DNA of 64,000 nucleotides from Dethiosulfatibacter aminovorans DSM 17477 (lineage in GTDB: Bacteria > Bacillota > Clostridia > Tissierellales > Dethiosulfatibacteraceae), in the NCBI RefSeq assembly GCF_900142005.1, contig NZ_FQZL01000024.1:1-64000 (forward strand), in the 5' to 3' direction. The position numbers and the translations under genes were made by a program. Shown here in pieces: positions 51,091 to 60,403 of the stretch. Position 1 is the first letter of the stretch; the number at the start of each line of letters is the position of its first letter. Under the pieces are notes generated by a model. The model worked only from the letters and a program-made list of their open reading frames with translations, was not told the DNA's origin and did not search any database.

Positions 51091-51588
51091 TTGAAGAAAG
51101 AAGTAAAAGATTTAAGAAACTCAGTTCAGCCAAGGCCGGATATACTTGTATCCTGCAGGCACAATGGAGAAGACAATGCACTTGCTGTAGCAGTTGCCAT
51201 GAATTGTAGCTTTGACCCGCCTATGGTTGCTGTGGGAATAGTGCCAAGCAGATATTCATACAATATGATCAAGGAATCAGGAGTTTTCGTTGTAAACCTT
51301 GTTACTGAAAGCATGAGAGAACAATATGCATATCTTGGTTCAAAAAGTAGAAGGGATTTTGACAAGCTTAAGGAGCTTGGAATGGAAACTGTTGATGGAA
51401 CCGTGGTGGATGCTCCGTTGCTTGTTGATTGTCCGGTAAATGCCGAATGCACAATAGTGGACAGCATAGAAACCGGATCCCATGTTCTTTTTATCGGTAA
51501 GGTTGAATGTATACATGCCGATGAGGAATTGCTTAATGAAAATGGTGGCGTAGATTATAAAAAAATTGATTTGTTGAAATTCATATAG
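51091..51588 (+). CDS. Flavin reductase-like (FMN-binding split barrel) protein
   Basis: 165 aa from a TTG at 51091 behind GGAGGTG; upstream in-frame ATGs lie before or inside the promoter. The split-barrel motif is seen in PDILVSCRHNGEDNALAVAVAMNCSFDPPMVAVGI and SGVFVVNLVTE. Members bind FMN and reduce flavins or transfer electrons in anaerobes (flavoredoxin-like). Substrate unknown. Confidence 0.87.
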   Translation: MKKEVKDLRNSVQPRPDILVSCRHNGEDNALAVAVAMNCSFDPPMVAVGIVPSRYSYNMIKESGVFVVNLVTESMREQYAYLGSKSRRDFDKLKELGMETVDGTVVDAPLLVDCPVNAECTIVDSIETGSHVLFIGKVECIHADEELLNENGGVDYKKIDLLKFI

Positions 51589-51597
51589 TGATGCTTG

Positions 51598-51639
51598 AAC
51601 CTTCCTTTATATTAATAAGTATTAGGGAAGGTTTTTTAT
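51598..51639 (+). terminator. Terminator after the flavin reductase-like gene
   Basis: AACCTTCC (51598-51605) pairs with GGAAGGTT (51626-51633), followed by TTTTTATTT. Confidence 0.75.
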
Positions 51640-51939
51640 TTATCGGTCTAAACGTTACGACTGACCCGAGAAATTTATTCATTAATGACAACAGGGAGGA
51701 AAAACGACAAATGCAAGATAAAATAATTAACTTGCAAAAACTCCTTGACTATCGCTGTCTAATTTGTTATTATAATACCATGATAAAGCAAGTTGTGGTA
51801 TGTAAATACAATGTAAAATCAATGGATTAAGGCTAAATGTAGGCTTTTTATTCCTTGTATTTGCAATACAACGGTATTTTTTTGGCCATGCATGAAACTG
51901 TCCGCAAAATACTTGCATAAACAATGGAGGGAAGCAAGA
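51640..51939. other. Leader region of the citrate-synthase-like gene
   Basis: A promoter is likely at TTGACT (51745-51750), 17 bp, TATTAT (51768-51773). The leader then holds a perfect hairpin TTGTATT-TGC-AATACAA (51856-51872) and T-rich runs, so attenuation is possible. A 39-codon frame (51711-51830, MQDKIINLQKLLDYRC...) follows a GGAGG that lies 11 bp upstream, but it spans the promoter and I do not call it a gene. Confidence 0.45.
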
Positions 51940-53313
51940 ATGGTAGATAATAATTATTCACAAATATTAGATGTTATAAAACCCAACTTATTTAAAGGGA
52001 TTTTTCCTTACGAGAAGTTTCCTGTAAGCAAATTTGATAATGTTACACTTCCATATGATCTGCCTGATGACATCTGGATAACAGATACAACGTTCAGAGA
52101 TGGACAGCAGTCTATGGAATCCTTTACTGTTGAACAGATAGAAAAGATATTTAAAATGTTAAATATATTGGATAATGGAAATGGATTGATAAGACAATCG
52201 GAGTTTTTCATGTACTCAAAAAGAGACAGGGAAGCTCTCGAAAAATGTCAGGCTTTAGGATTTGAGTTTCCTGAAATAACAGGATGGGCAAGACCTAAAA
52301 TTGAAGATATGAAGTTGGCAAAGGCTTGTGGCGTAAAGGAGACAGGAATACTTATGTCGTGTTCTGACTATCATATATTCCAGAAGCTCAATAAGAGCAG
52401 AAGTCAGGTGTTCAGTCTTTACCTCAGTGCAATAGAGAAAGCGTTGGAATATGGTATTAAGCCAAGATGTCATCTGGAAGATATTACTAGAGCTGATGTA
52501 TTTGGATTTGTTGTTCCGCTTGTAACGGCGATAAATGACATGGGTAAAGCTGCAGGTGTTGACATCAAGTTCAGGATATGTGACACACTTGGCGTAGGGA
52601 AACCATTTAACGGTCACAAGCTTCCAAGGAGTGTACCAGGTCTTGTTTACTATATCAAGAATCTTGCCGGGCTTAAATCGGAGCAGCTTGAATGGCACGG
52701 ACACAACGATTATTACTATTGTACAGCCAATTCGACGGCGGCTTGGATGTACGGAGCTTCATCGGTAAGTACAACTCTGCTGGGAATAGGTGAAAGAACA
52801 GGGAATTGTCCGATGGAATCAATGCTTGTTGAGTATCATCAGTTGAAAGAACCAAAAAACAAGATAAATTTTGCAATGCTTAATGAAATTGTAGCATTCT
52901 TTGATGAGGAATTTGGGTTTAAGGTACATACAAAAATGCCGTTTTTGGGCGCAGAATCAAACTCTACCAGAGCGGGAATACATGCGGACGGTATAATGAA
53001 AAATGCTGACATTTACAATTCGTTCAACAGCAAGGACATATTTAATAGAAATATCAAAATAGTAGTTAATCAATATTCAGGAGTTGCAGGGATTTCGGGG
53101 TGGATAAATCTTTATTATGACCTTGCCAGGGATGTGAGAATATCCAAAAAAGATTCAAGAATAAGTCTCATCAAGAATCTTATAGATGCTGAATATGATT
53201 CCGGAAGAACAACTGCCATCAGTGATAAGGAAATGGTAAGGTTTACGGAACAAATATTCGGAAATACTCTAGGTAATACTGGTGTGAACGATGACAAAAA
53301 AGGAGTTCTATGA
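51940..53313 (+). CDS. Re-citrate synthase-like enzyme (HMGL/homocitrate synthase family)
   Basis: 457 aa from the ATG at 51940 behind GGAGGG. A DRE-TIM barrel enzyme: WITDTTFRDGQQSMESF (metal Asp, catalytic Arg), LEDITRADVFGF, LEWHGHNDYYY (HxH metal site), LGIGERTGNCPMES. Length and context (directly fused by a 4-bp overlap to an isocitrate dehydrogenase gene, with pyruvate carboxylase next) match the Re-face citrate synthase described in Clostridium kluyveri better than isopropylmalate or homocitrate synthase. It would condense acetyl-CoA and oxaloacetate. Alternative: homocitrate synthase. Confidence 0.8.
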   Translation: MVDNNYSQILDVIKPNLFKGIFPYEKFPVSKFDNVTLPYDLPDDIWITDTTFRDGQQSMESFTVEQIEKIFKMLNILDNGNGLIRQSEFFMYSKRDREALEKCQALGFEFPEITGWARPKIEDMKLAKACGVKETGILMSCSDYHIFQKLNKSRSQVFSLYLSAIEKALEYGIKPRCHLEDITRADVFGFVVPLVTAINDMGKAAGVDIKFRICDTLGVGKPFNGHKLPRSVPGLVYYIKNLAGLKSEQLEWHGHNDYYYCTANSTAAWMYGASSVSTTLLGIGERTGNCPMESMLVEYHQLKEPKNKINFAMLNEIVAFFDEEFGFKVHTKMPFLGAESNSTRAGIHADGIMKNADIYNSFNSKDIFNRNIKIVVNQYSGVAGISGWINLYYDLARDVRISKKDSRISLIKNLIDAEYDSGRTTAISDKEMVRFTEQIFGNTLGNTGVNDDKKGVL

Positions 53314-54311
53314 AAATAACATTAATATATGGTGACGGAATTGGCTATGAAGTGATCAGGGCTACTGAGGAGATTATTGACGCAGTAACCGATAAGATAG
53401 AATGGGAAATAATGGAAGCGGGAGCGGAAATAACAGACAAATATAATACTCCCCTTCCTGAAGAAACCCTGGAAAGCATTAGAAGAAACAAGATTGCATT
53501 AAAGGGACCAACGGCTACTCCTGTGGGGCAGGGCTTCAGAAGCGTCAATGTAGAAATAAGGAAGAAACTCGATCTATATGCCAACCTCAGGCCTTTGAAG
53601 TCTTACGAGGGAGTTGAAACCCTGTACAAGGATATTGATCTTGTTATTGTAAGGGAAAATACAGAAGGTCTGTATATCGGCGAAGAAGAGATGATTGACC
53701 ATGAGACTGCAGTTTCCAAGAAAATCATAACAAAGAATGCCAGTGAAAGAATTGTGGATTTTGCATTCAAGTATGCAGAAAAGAACAATAGAAAAAAAGT
53801 TACTGCAGCGCACAAGGCTAATATAATGAAGTTTTCAGATGGATTGTTTTTGGAAGCATCCAATATGGTGGCTGAAAAATATCCGGAAAAAGAGTATGAC
53901 AGCAAGATTATTGATGCCATGTGCATGGAACTGGTAATGAAGCCTCATAATTTTGATGTTGTTGTAGCCCCCAACTTCTACGGAGATATTTTATCTGACT
54001 TGTGCTCTGGGCTTGTAGGCGGTTTGGGTTATGCTCCCGGTGCAAATATAGGTGATGAATGTGCGGTGTTTGAAGCTGTACATGGAACGGCTCCCGATAT
54101 AGCGGGAAAAGGTGTTGCCAATCCGGCATCCGCAATCTTATCAGGATGTATGATGCTTGAATACATAGGAATGTATGAAGAGGCTGGCGAAATAATTTCG
54201 GCATTGAAGGAAGTGTTTGCAAACAGTAAACAAATGTATGGGAAAAACGGAATGCTGAATACAAATAAGTTTAAAGAAGAAATAATTAAAAAAATAAAAA
54301 AAATCGCTTGA
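53310..54311 (+). CDS. NAD-type isocitrate dehydrogenase (isocitrate/isopropylmalate family)
   Basis: 333 aa. Family marks: [27 protein letters not shown], substrate/metal residues in [25 protein letters not shown], and [19 protein letters not shown]. The short length and RENTEG-LY suggest an NAD-dependent isocitrate (or homoisocitrate) dehydrogenase rather than LeuB. It overlaps the citrate-synthase-like gene by 4 bp, so the pair works in one path to 2-oxoglutarate. No aconitase gene is seen in the window. Confidence 0.87.
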   Translation: MKITLIYGDGIGYEVIRATEEIIDAVTDKIEWEIMEAGAEITDKYNTPLPEETLESIRRNKIALKGPTATPVGQGFRSVNVEIRKKLDLYANLRPLKSYEGVETLYKDIDLVIVRENTEGLYIGEEEMIDHETAVSKKIITKNASERIVDFAFKYAEKNNRKKVTAAHKANIMKFSDGLFLEASNMVAEKYPEKEYDSKIIDAMCMELVMKPHNFDVVVAPNFYGDILSDLCSGLVGGLGYAPGANIGDECAVFEAVHGTAPDIAGKGVANPASAILSGCMMLEYIGMYEEAGEIISALKEVFANSKQMYGKNGMLNTNKFKEEIIKKIKKIA

Positions 54312-54361
54312 TAAATTAATAAAATTTTGTTACACTGTTAACTAATGTAAAACAAATTGAA

Positions 54362-54388
54362 ATGGAGTTTATAACTCCATATTTTTTT
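54362..54388 (+). terminator. Terminator after isocitrate dehydrogenase
   Basis: ATGGAGTT (54362-54369) pairs with AACTCCAT (54373-54380) around TAT, followed by ATTTTTTT. Confidence 0.88.
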
Positions 54389-54439
54389 AGCTGTATATTT
54401 TTTCTATAAATATGATAAAATACAGTGTTGGCAAGAAAG

Positions 54440-54488
54440 CAGCTTTGCTGCGTTAACCGGGTCACGCTTCATGTGGCCAAAGCGGTTA
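54440..54488 (+). promoter_or_regulatory. Hairpins in the pyruvate carboxylase leader
   Basis: GCAGC-TTT-GCTGC (near 54441-54453), followed by a longer stem TAACCG-GGTCAC ... GTGGCC-AAAG-CGGTTA (54455-54488). Together with the structured element at 54500-54575 they give the pyc mRNA a leader of about 190 nt with three helices, likely a cis-regulatory RNA. The effector is unknown. Confidence 0.5.
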
Positions 54489-54499
54489 TTAAGAGGTCG

Positions 54500-54575
54500 T
54501 AGAAAGTTTCCTTAACCGCGTAATACCAACGCTTCAAGGGATTACGCATTTTTAACTTTCTTAGCCTACAAGAAA
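54500..54575 (+). repeat. Dispersed structured element, copy 2
   Basis: Same architecture as at 448-523: outer stem AGAAAGTT/AACTTTCT (54501-54508, 54554-54561), inner stem GCGTAAT/ATTACGC (54518-54524, 54541-54547), with the same loop lengths. It ends about 45 bp before the pyc start codon, in the leader. Confidence 0.6.
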
Positions 54576-54618
54576 ACTGTGAAATGAATGTTAAAATTGT
54601 AAGGTGGTGTTTGATTTA

Positions 54619-57600
54619 ATGAAGAAATTTAAGAGAATTTTAGTGGCAAACAGAGGTGAGATTGCCATAAGAATATTCAGGGCCTGCAGGGAGCTTGGAA
54701 TAAGGTCGGTGGCAATTTATTCTGAAGAGGATAAGAATGCTCTTTTCAGAACAAAGGCTGACGAATCATATCAAATAGGTAAGAACAAAGGTCCTGTTGA
54801 AGCTTATCTGGGCATTGATGAGATAATAAGTCTCGCTAAATCAAAGGGTGCTGATGCGATACATCCTGGATACGGGTTCTTGGCTGAAAACACTGAATTT
54901 GCGAGGAAGTGTGAAGAGGCTGGTATAGAATTCATAGGTCCCGACCATATAATGATGGATAGGCTTGGAGACAAAATAAAGTCAAAGATGGTTGCTAACG
55001 AAGTGGGAGTACCCACTATACCGGGCATAGAAAAGGCTGTGCATTCTGATAAGGATGCTAAAAAATTTGCAGATTACTGCGGATATCCAGTAATGTTGAA
55101 AGCTGCCGCAGGCGGCGGCGGCAGAGGTATGAGGATAGTAAGAGAGGAAAAAGATCTTCTTTCCGAATTTAGAAGCGCTCAGAACGAAGCCAAGAAGGCA
55201 TTTGGCATAGACGATATATTCATTGAAAAGTATCTTGAAAAGCCGAAGCATATTGAGGTTCAGATTCTTGGCGACAAATACGGCAATCTTGTTCATCTTT
55301 ATGACAGGGACTGTTCAATACAGAGAAGGCATCAGAAACTGATTGAGTTTACACCTTCAATCTGCCTTACTGAGGAACAGCGAAACAATATATGTAATGA
55401 TGCTTTGAAAATTGCAGGTGCTGTAAACTATAGAAATGCCGGTACTGTTGAGTTTCTTGTAGATTCAAACGGTGACCATTACTTTATAGAGATGAATCCG
55501 AGAATTCAGGTTGAGCATACGGTTTCTGAAATGGTAACTGGTATTGATATTGTTCAGTCTCAAATAATGGTAGCTGAAGGTTTTGCTCTTGACTCCGATG
55601 AAATCGGAATCAAGGCACAGGATGATGTTCAGGTGAGAGGATTTGCCATTCAGTGTCGTGTAACCACGGAAGACCCTTCCAACAATTTTGCACCTGATAC
55701 GGGAATAATAGACGTATATCGTTCAAGTTCGGGTCTTGGAATAAGACTTGATGGGGGAAATGGATTTACAGGGGCGGTTATCAGTCCGTATTATGACAGT
55801 TTGCTTGTCAAGGTAACATCTTACGGCAGAACATTCAGTGATGCTATCAAGAAGTCCACAAGGGCTCTCAAGGAGTTCAAAATCAGGGGCGTTAAAACAA
55901 ATATTGGATTTCTTCTGAATGTGCTGAATCATGAGACATTTAAAGCTGGAAACTGTGATACTGGATTTATTGCAGAAAACCCGGAACTTCTTGATATAAG
56001 AAGTGGAGCTGATGAAGAATTGAGGGTGCTGAAATATATTGGAAACCTGGTTGTCAATGAAGCCAGGGGTGAAAAGCCTCAGTTCGATGTCCCTAGAGTT
56101 CCGGCATATGAAAAAATAAAAAATCTTTCCGGAACAAAGCAGATTCTTGACAGCAAGGGGCCTGATGGACTTGTTGACTGGATAAAAAATGAAAAGAAGC
56201 TTCTTTTGACTGATACAACAATGAGGGATGCTCATCAGTCTCTAATGGCAACAAGAATGAGAACTGTTGACATGCTTAAGATTGCACCAGCGATCTCCAA
56301 CATGGGAAAAGACCTGTTCTCGTTGGAAATGTGGGGAGGAGCGACTTTTGACGTTGCCTACAGATTCCTGAAGGAGTCGCCATGGGAAAGACTGGAAGAA
56401 TTGCGAAAGGCAATTCCAAATATAATGTTCCAAATGCTTTTGAGAGGTTCAAATGCAGTAGGCTACAAGAATTATCCTGACAATGTAATCAGAAAATTCG
56501 TAAAGCAGTCTGCAAAATCAGGAATAGATGTTTTCAGGATATTCGACTCTCTTAACTGGTTGAAGGGAATGGAAGTATCCATTGATGAAGTCCTTAATCA
56601 AGGCAAGGTGGTGGAAGCAAGCATCTGCTATACTGGAGACATACTTGATGAAACAAAGGACAAGTATACATTGAAGTACTATGTGGATATGGCCAAGGAG
56701 CTTGAAAAATCAGGAGCTCATATTCTTGGGATAAAAGATATGTCCGGTTTGCTGAAGCCTATGGCTGCCAACAAGCTTATAAAGGCTCTAAAGAATGAAA
56801 TAAGCATTCCTATCCATCTTCATACTCATGATACAAGCGGTAATGGTATAGCAACGGTGCTTATGGCGGCTATAGCAGATATAGATATTGTAGATGCGGC
56901 ATTTAACAGTATGTCGGGACTTACAAGCCAGCCGGCGCTCAACTCGGTAGTGGCCGCAATGGAAAATACTGGCAGAGACACAGGCTTGAAGCTTGATGAT
57001 CTACAGGGGATATCGGATTACTGGGATGCAGTAAGACCGGTATATGGAAATTTTGAATCAGGCCTCAAGTCTGGAACTGCTGAAATATACAAATATGAAA
57101 TTCCTGGAGGTCAATACTCGAATCTTAAGCCTCAGGTAGAGAGCTTTGGACTTGGTCACAAGTTCCAGGAAGTCAAGGAAATGTACAAGACTGTCAATGA
57201 AATGTTCGGGGACATTGTCAAGGTTACTCCATCTTCAAAGGCTGTAGGGGACCTGGCCATATTCATGATTCAGAATGAACTTAATCCTGAGAATATTTAT
57301 GAAAAAGCAAAAGACATGGATTTCCCTGACTCTTCAGTTGCCTACTTCCAGGGAATGATGGGACAGCCTATGGGAGGATTTCCTGAGGAACTGAGAACGC
57401 TGGTTCTTAAAGGAAAAGAAACCATATATACAAGACCTGGAGAATTGCTGCCGGATGAAGACTTTGACAAGATCAAGGCTCATTTGGATAAAGAGTTCAA
57501 TATGGACAGTGATGACAAGGATGTGTTGAGTTATGCCTTGTATCCAAAGGTGTATGAAGATTATTTGAAGTATCTGGAAAATACCGGGGAATTCAAGCTT

Positions 57601-58047
57601 ATGGGAAGTGATATTTATTTCCATGGATTGACTGAAGGGGAAACTTGCGAAGTCAAGATAGATGAAGGCAAGTTACTTGTAATCAAGCTCATTGAAGTGA
57701 GAAAGATAAACGATGAAGGATTCAGAGACTTGGTATTTGAGCTTAACGGAAACAGAAGGGTAATAAACGTTAAGGATGAAAGTGCCAAGATTGTAAACGG
57801 TGCGGCTGCGAAACTAATGGCTGACGAGTCAATACCAGGAGAAGTAGGAGCCAATATTCCGGGAACAATAATCAAAGTGTTGGCAAAGGAAGGGGATCAG
57901 GTAGATGCCAAAACTCCTATAGCGGTGATAGAAGCCATGAAGATGGAAACGAATATTCTGTCTCCTGTAGCGGGTACTGTTGTAGACATGCATGTAAAAG
58001 AAGGACAGCAGGTAGAAGCCGGAGAGCTTATAGCCGTGGTAGAGTAA
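54619..58047 (+). CDS. pyc: Pyruvate carboxylase
   Basis: 1142 aa from the ATG at 54619 behind AAGGTGGT. Order: biotin carboxylase (about 1-450; KRILVANRGEIAIRIFRA, AAAGGGGRGMRIV, FIEMNPRIQVEHTV), carboxyltransferase (about 515-800; LTDTTMRDAHQSLMATRMR, HLHTHDTSGNG), PC tetramerisation region, biotinyl domain with EAMKMET (biotin Lys1108). It forms oxaloacetate from pyruvate, bicarbonate and ATP, feeding the citrate-synthase-like enzyme upstream. Single full-length chain. A structured leader precedes it. Confidence 0.97.
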   Translation: MKKFKRILVANRGEIAIRIFRACRELGIRSVAIYSEEDKNALFRTKADESYQIGKNKGPVEAYLGIDEIISLAKSKGADAIHPGYGFLAENTEFARKCEEAGIEFIGPDHIMMDRLGDKIKSKMVANEVGVPTIPGIEKAVHSDKDAKKFADYCGYPVMLKAAAGGGGRGMRIVREEKDLLSEFRSAQNEAKKAFGIDDIFIEKYLEKPKHIEVQILGDKYGNLVHLYDRDCSIQRRHQKLIEFTPSICLTEEQRNNICNDALKIAGAVNYRNAGTVEFLVDSNGDHYFIEMNPRIQVEHTVSEMVTGIDIVQSQIMVAEGFALDSDEIGIKAQDDVQVRGFAIQCRVTTEDPSNNFAPDTGIIDVYRSSSGLGIRLDGGNGFTGAVISPYYDSLLVKVTSYGRTFSDAIKKSTRALKEFKIRGVKTNIGFLLNVLNHETFKAGNCDTGFIAENPELLDIRSGADEELRVLKYIGNLVVNEARGEKPQFDVPRVPAYEKIKNLSGTKQILDSKGPDGLVDWIKNEKKLLLTDTTMRDAHQSLMATRMRTVDMLKIAPAISNMGKDLFSLEMWGGATFDVAYRFLKESPWERLEELRKAIPNIMFQMLLRGSNAVGYKNYPDNVIRKFVKQSAKSGIDVFRIFDSLNWLKGMEVSIDEVLNQGKVVEASICYTGDILDETKDKYTLKYYVDMAKELEKSGAHILGIKDMSGLLKPMAANKLIKALKNEISIPIHLHTHDTSGNGIATVLMAAIADIDIVDAAFNSMSGLTSQPALNSVVAAMENTGRDTGLKLDDLQGISDYWDAVRPVYGNFESGLKSGTAEIYKYEIPGGQYSNLKPQVESFGLGHKFQEVKEMYKTVNEMFGDIVKVTPSSKAVGDLAIFMIQNELNPENIYEKAKDMDFPDSSVAYFQGMMGQPMGGFPEELRTLVLKGKETIYTRPGELLPDEDFDKIKAHLDKEFNMDSDDKDVLSYALYPKVYEDYLKYLENTGEFKLMGSDIYFHGLTEGETCEVKIDEGKLLVIKLIEVRKINDEGFRDLVFELNGNRRVINVKDESAKIVNGAAAKLMADESIPGEVGANIPGTIIKVLAKEGDQVDAKTPIAVIEAMKMETNILSPVAGTVVDMHVKEGQQVEAGELIAVVE

Positions 58048-58068
58048 AATTTAATCAATATAATCAAG

Positions 58069-58101
58069 GCGTCGACAAATATGTCGGCGTCTATTTTATT
58101 T
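58069..58101 (+). terminator. Terminator after pyc
   Basis: GCGTCGAC (58069-58076) pairs with GTCGGCGT (58083-58090, one G-U), followed by a T-rich run. Confidence 0.75.
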
Positions 58102-58362
58102 TTTACGAACTCCAAAGATTTTATTTTTAACTTTAAATACAAATTCTTCCTTAATATAATAAAAAAGAATAACGTGCAAATGTTGTGAATTACGACTGCT
58201 GCAGTAGGAACAAATAGGATTATTATCACAGACCGACCAAAATACTTTGAAATGTCGAAAAATTAAATTTATTTTCTGCTGTAGACGAATTATAGACGCT
58301 CTGAATATAAAATGAAAACAAATTAATAGACTTTTAGGTCAGTAATATTAGGAGGAACTAAA
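58102..58362. other. Promoter region of the hut operon
   Basis: No gene seen. The best promoter is TAGACG (58282-58287), 18 bp, TATAAA (58306-58311), giving a leader of about 45 nt. This short leader contains UAG triplets at 58327, 58335 and 58349 and a CAG at 58340, of interest because HutP binds spaced NAG triplets, but the spacing is not the regular 4 nt known from Bacillus and no terminator hairpin is obvious. The AGGAGG site follows. Confidence 0.45.
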
Positions 58363-60387
58363 ATGTTAAACAATTTAGACATTGCACAATCAATGACAAT
58401 CAAATTAGATGCAGAATTGCCAGAGTATCCGGAGTTCGACCCGCAATATAGAAGAGCTCCCAAGAGAGAACTCACATTGACTGACAGGGAAATAAAGCTT
58501 GCCCTTAAGAATGCTTTGAGATATATCCCTGAAGAGCATCATGAAATTGTGGCTCCTGAATTTTTAGACGAGCTTATGACATATGGTAGAATTTATGGTT
58601 ACAGATACAGACCGGCAGGAAAACTTTATGGTAAGCCAATAGATGAGTACAAGGGAAAATGCACTGAAGGTAAAGCTTTCCAGGTAATGATTGACAACAA
58701 CCTTGACTTTGATATTTGCTTGTATCCATACGAACTTGTTACTTATGGAGAGACTGGACAGGTTTGTCAGAACTGGATGCAGTACAGACTGATAATGAAA
58801 TATCTTGAAGAGCTGACTGATGAGCAGACTCTTGTTTTATTCTCCGGACATCCCCTGGGATTATTCAAGTCGCACAAGACCAGCCCAAGAGCACTTATCA
58901 CAAACGGACTTATGATAGGTATGTTCGACAATCCTGAAGACTGGGCAAAAGCCACAGCAATGGGAGTGTCAAGCTACGGCCAGATGACAGCAGGCGGATG
59001 GATGTACATCGGACCTCAGGGAATAGTTCACGGTACTTTCAACACTATTCTTATAGCGGGAAGAATGAAGCTTGGTGTAGCTGAAGACGGAGATCTTACA
59101 GGACATATGTTTGTAACATCCGGACTTGGTGGAATGAGTGGAGCCCAGCCAAAGGCCATAGAGATAGCGAATGGTGTTGGTATTGTAGCGGAGGTTGACT
59201 TTTCAAGAATTCAGACAAGACTCGATCAGGGATGGGTTTCAATGGCTACAGATGACCTTAAGGAAGCTTTTGCCATTGCACGTGAATATATGGAAAAGAA
59301 AGAGTCGATTTCAATAGCATACCACGGAAACATTGTTGATCTTCTCCAATATGCAGTAGACAATGACGAACATATTGAGCTTCTTTCAGACCAGACTTCA
59401 TGCCACGTTCCATACGACGGTGGATATTGCCCACAGGGAATGACATTTGAAGAAAGAACTGAAATGCTCAAAACCGACAAGGCTGGATTCAAAAAGCTTG
59501 TAGATGAATCACTTGTCAAGCACTACCATTTAATCAAGACACTTACAGAAAGAGGAACTTACTTCTTCGATTACGGCAATGCATTCATGAGGGCGGTTTA
59601 TGATGCAGGCGCCAAGGATATAGCTAAAAACGGAGTAGATACAAGCGAAGGATTCGTATTCCCTTCATATGTAGAAGATATATTGGGACCACAACTGTTT
59701 GATTACGGATACGGACCATTCAGATGGGTATGTCTAAGTGGAAAGCATGATGACCTTGTCAAGACTGACCAGGCAGCAATGTCGGTAATAGATCCAAACA
59801 GAAGAGGTCAGGACAGGGACAACTGGGTATGGATAAGAGATGCAGAGAAGAACCAGCTTGTTGTTGGAACTCAGGCAAGGATTCTATACCAGGATGCACT
59901 TGGTAGAAGAGACATAGCCCTTAAGTTCAATGAAATGGTTAGAAACGGTGAAATAGGACCTGTAATGCTTGGCAGGGACCATCACGATACGGGTGGAACA
60001 GATTCACCTTACAGAGAGACATCAAACATCAAAGATGGAAGTAACATCACTGCAGATATGGCGGTTCAATGTTTTGCTGGAAATGCAGCCAGAGGGATGA
60101 GTCTTGTAGCTCTTCACAATGGTGGAGGAGTTGGAATAAGCAAGTCAATCAACGGTGGTTTCGGTATGGTTCTTGACGGCAGCGAAAGAGTTGATGAAAT
60201 ACTTATGAAGGTTATTCCTTGGGACACTATGGTTGGAGTATCAAGAAGAAGCTGGGCAAGAAATGACAACTCCGTTGAAACAGTAGTCGAGTACAACAAG
60301 CAGTTCAAAGGCGAAGACCATATTACAGTTCCATATGTTGCAGATGATTCTTTAATAGAGAAAGTTTTCAACAACTACAAAAAATAA
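58363..60387 (+). CDS. hutU: Urocanate hydratase
   Basis: 674 aa, longer than the roughly 555-aa Bacillus/Pseudomonas form, as in a distinct anaerobe-type subfamily. NAD-binding and active regions: TAGGWMYIGPQGIVHGTF, VTSGLGGMSGAQPKA, GRDHHDTGGTDSPYRET, and AVQCFAGNAARGMSLVALHNG. It adds water to urocanate giving imidazolonepropionate. AGGAGG site. First gene of a run with the formimidoyltransferase, HutI and the cyclodeaminase. Confidence 0.95.
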   Translation: MLNNLDIAQSMTIKLDAELPEYPEFDPQYRRAPKRELTLTDREIKLALKNALRYIPEEHHEIVAPEFLDELMTYGRIYGYRYRPAGKLYGKPIDEYKGKCTEGKAFQVMIDNNLDFDICLYPYELVTYGETGQVCQNWMQYRLIMKYLEELTDEQTLVLFSGHPLGLFKSHKTSPRALITNGLMIGMFDNPEDWAKATAMGVSSYGQMTAGGWMYIGPQGIVHGTFNTILIAGRMKLGVAEDGDLTGHMFVTSGLGGMSGAQPKAIEIANGVGIVAEVDFSRIQTRLDQGWVSMATDDLKEAFAIAREYMEKKESISIAYHGNIVDLLQYAVDNDEHIELLSDQTSCHVPYDGGYCPQGMTFEERTEMLKTDKAGFKKLVDESLVKHYHLIKTLTERGTYFFDYGNAFMRAVYDAGAKDIAKNGVDTSEGFVFPSYVEDILGPQLFDYGYGPFRWVCLSGKHDDLVKTDQAAMSVIDPNRRGQDRDNWVWIRDAEKNQLVVGTQARILYQDALGRRDIALKFNEMVRNGEIGPVMLGRDHHDTGGTDSPYRETSNIKDGSNITADMAVQCFAGNAARGMSLVALHNGGGVGISKSINGGFGMVLDGSERVDEILMKVIPWDTMVGVSRRSWARNDNSVETVVEYNKQFKGEDHITVPYVADDSLIEKVFNNYKK

Positions 60388-60403
60388 ATTTTAGGAGAAT
60401 ATA

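Noticed and set aside
51711-51830. 39-codon frame upstream of the citrate-synthase-like gene
   Set aside because: The GGAGG is 11 bp from the ATG, and the frame overlaps a TTGACT-17-TATTAT promoter for the downstream gene; it more likely is non-coding leader DNA.
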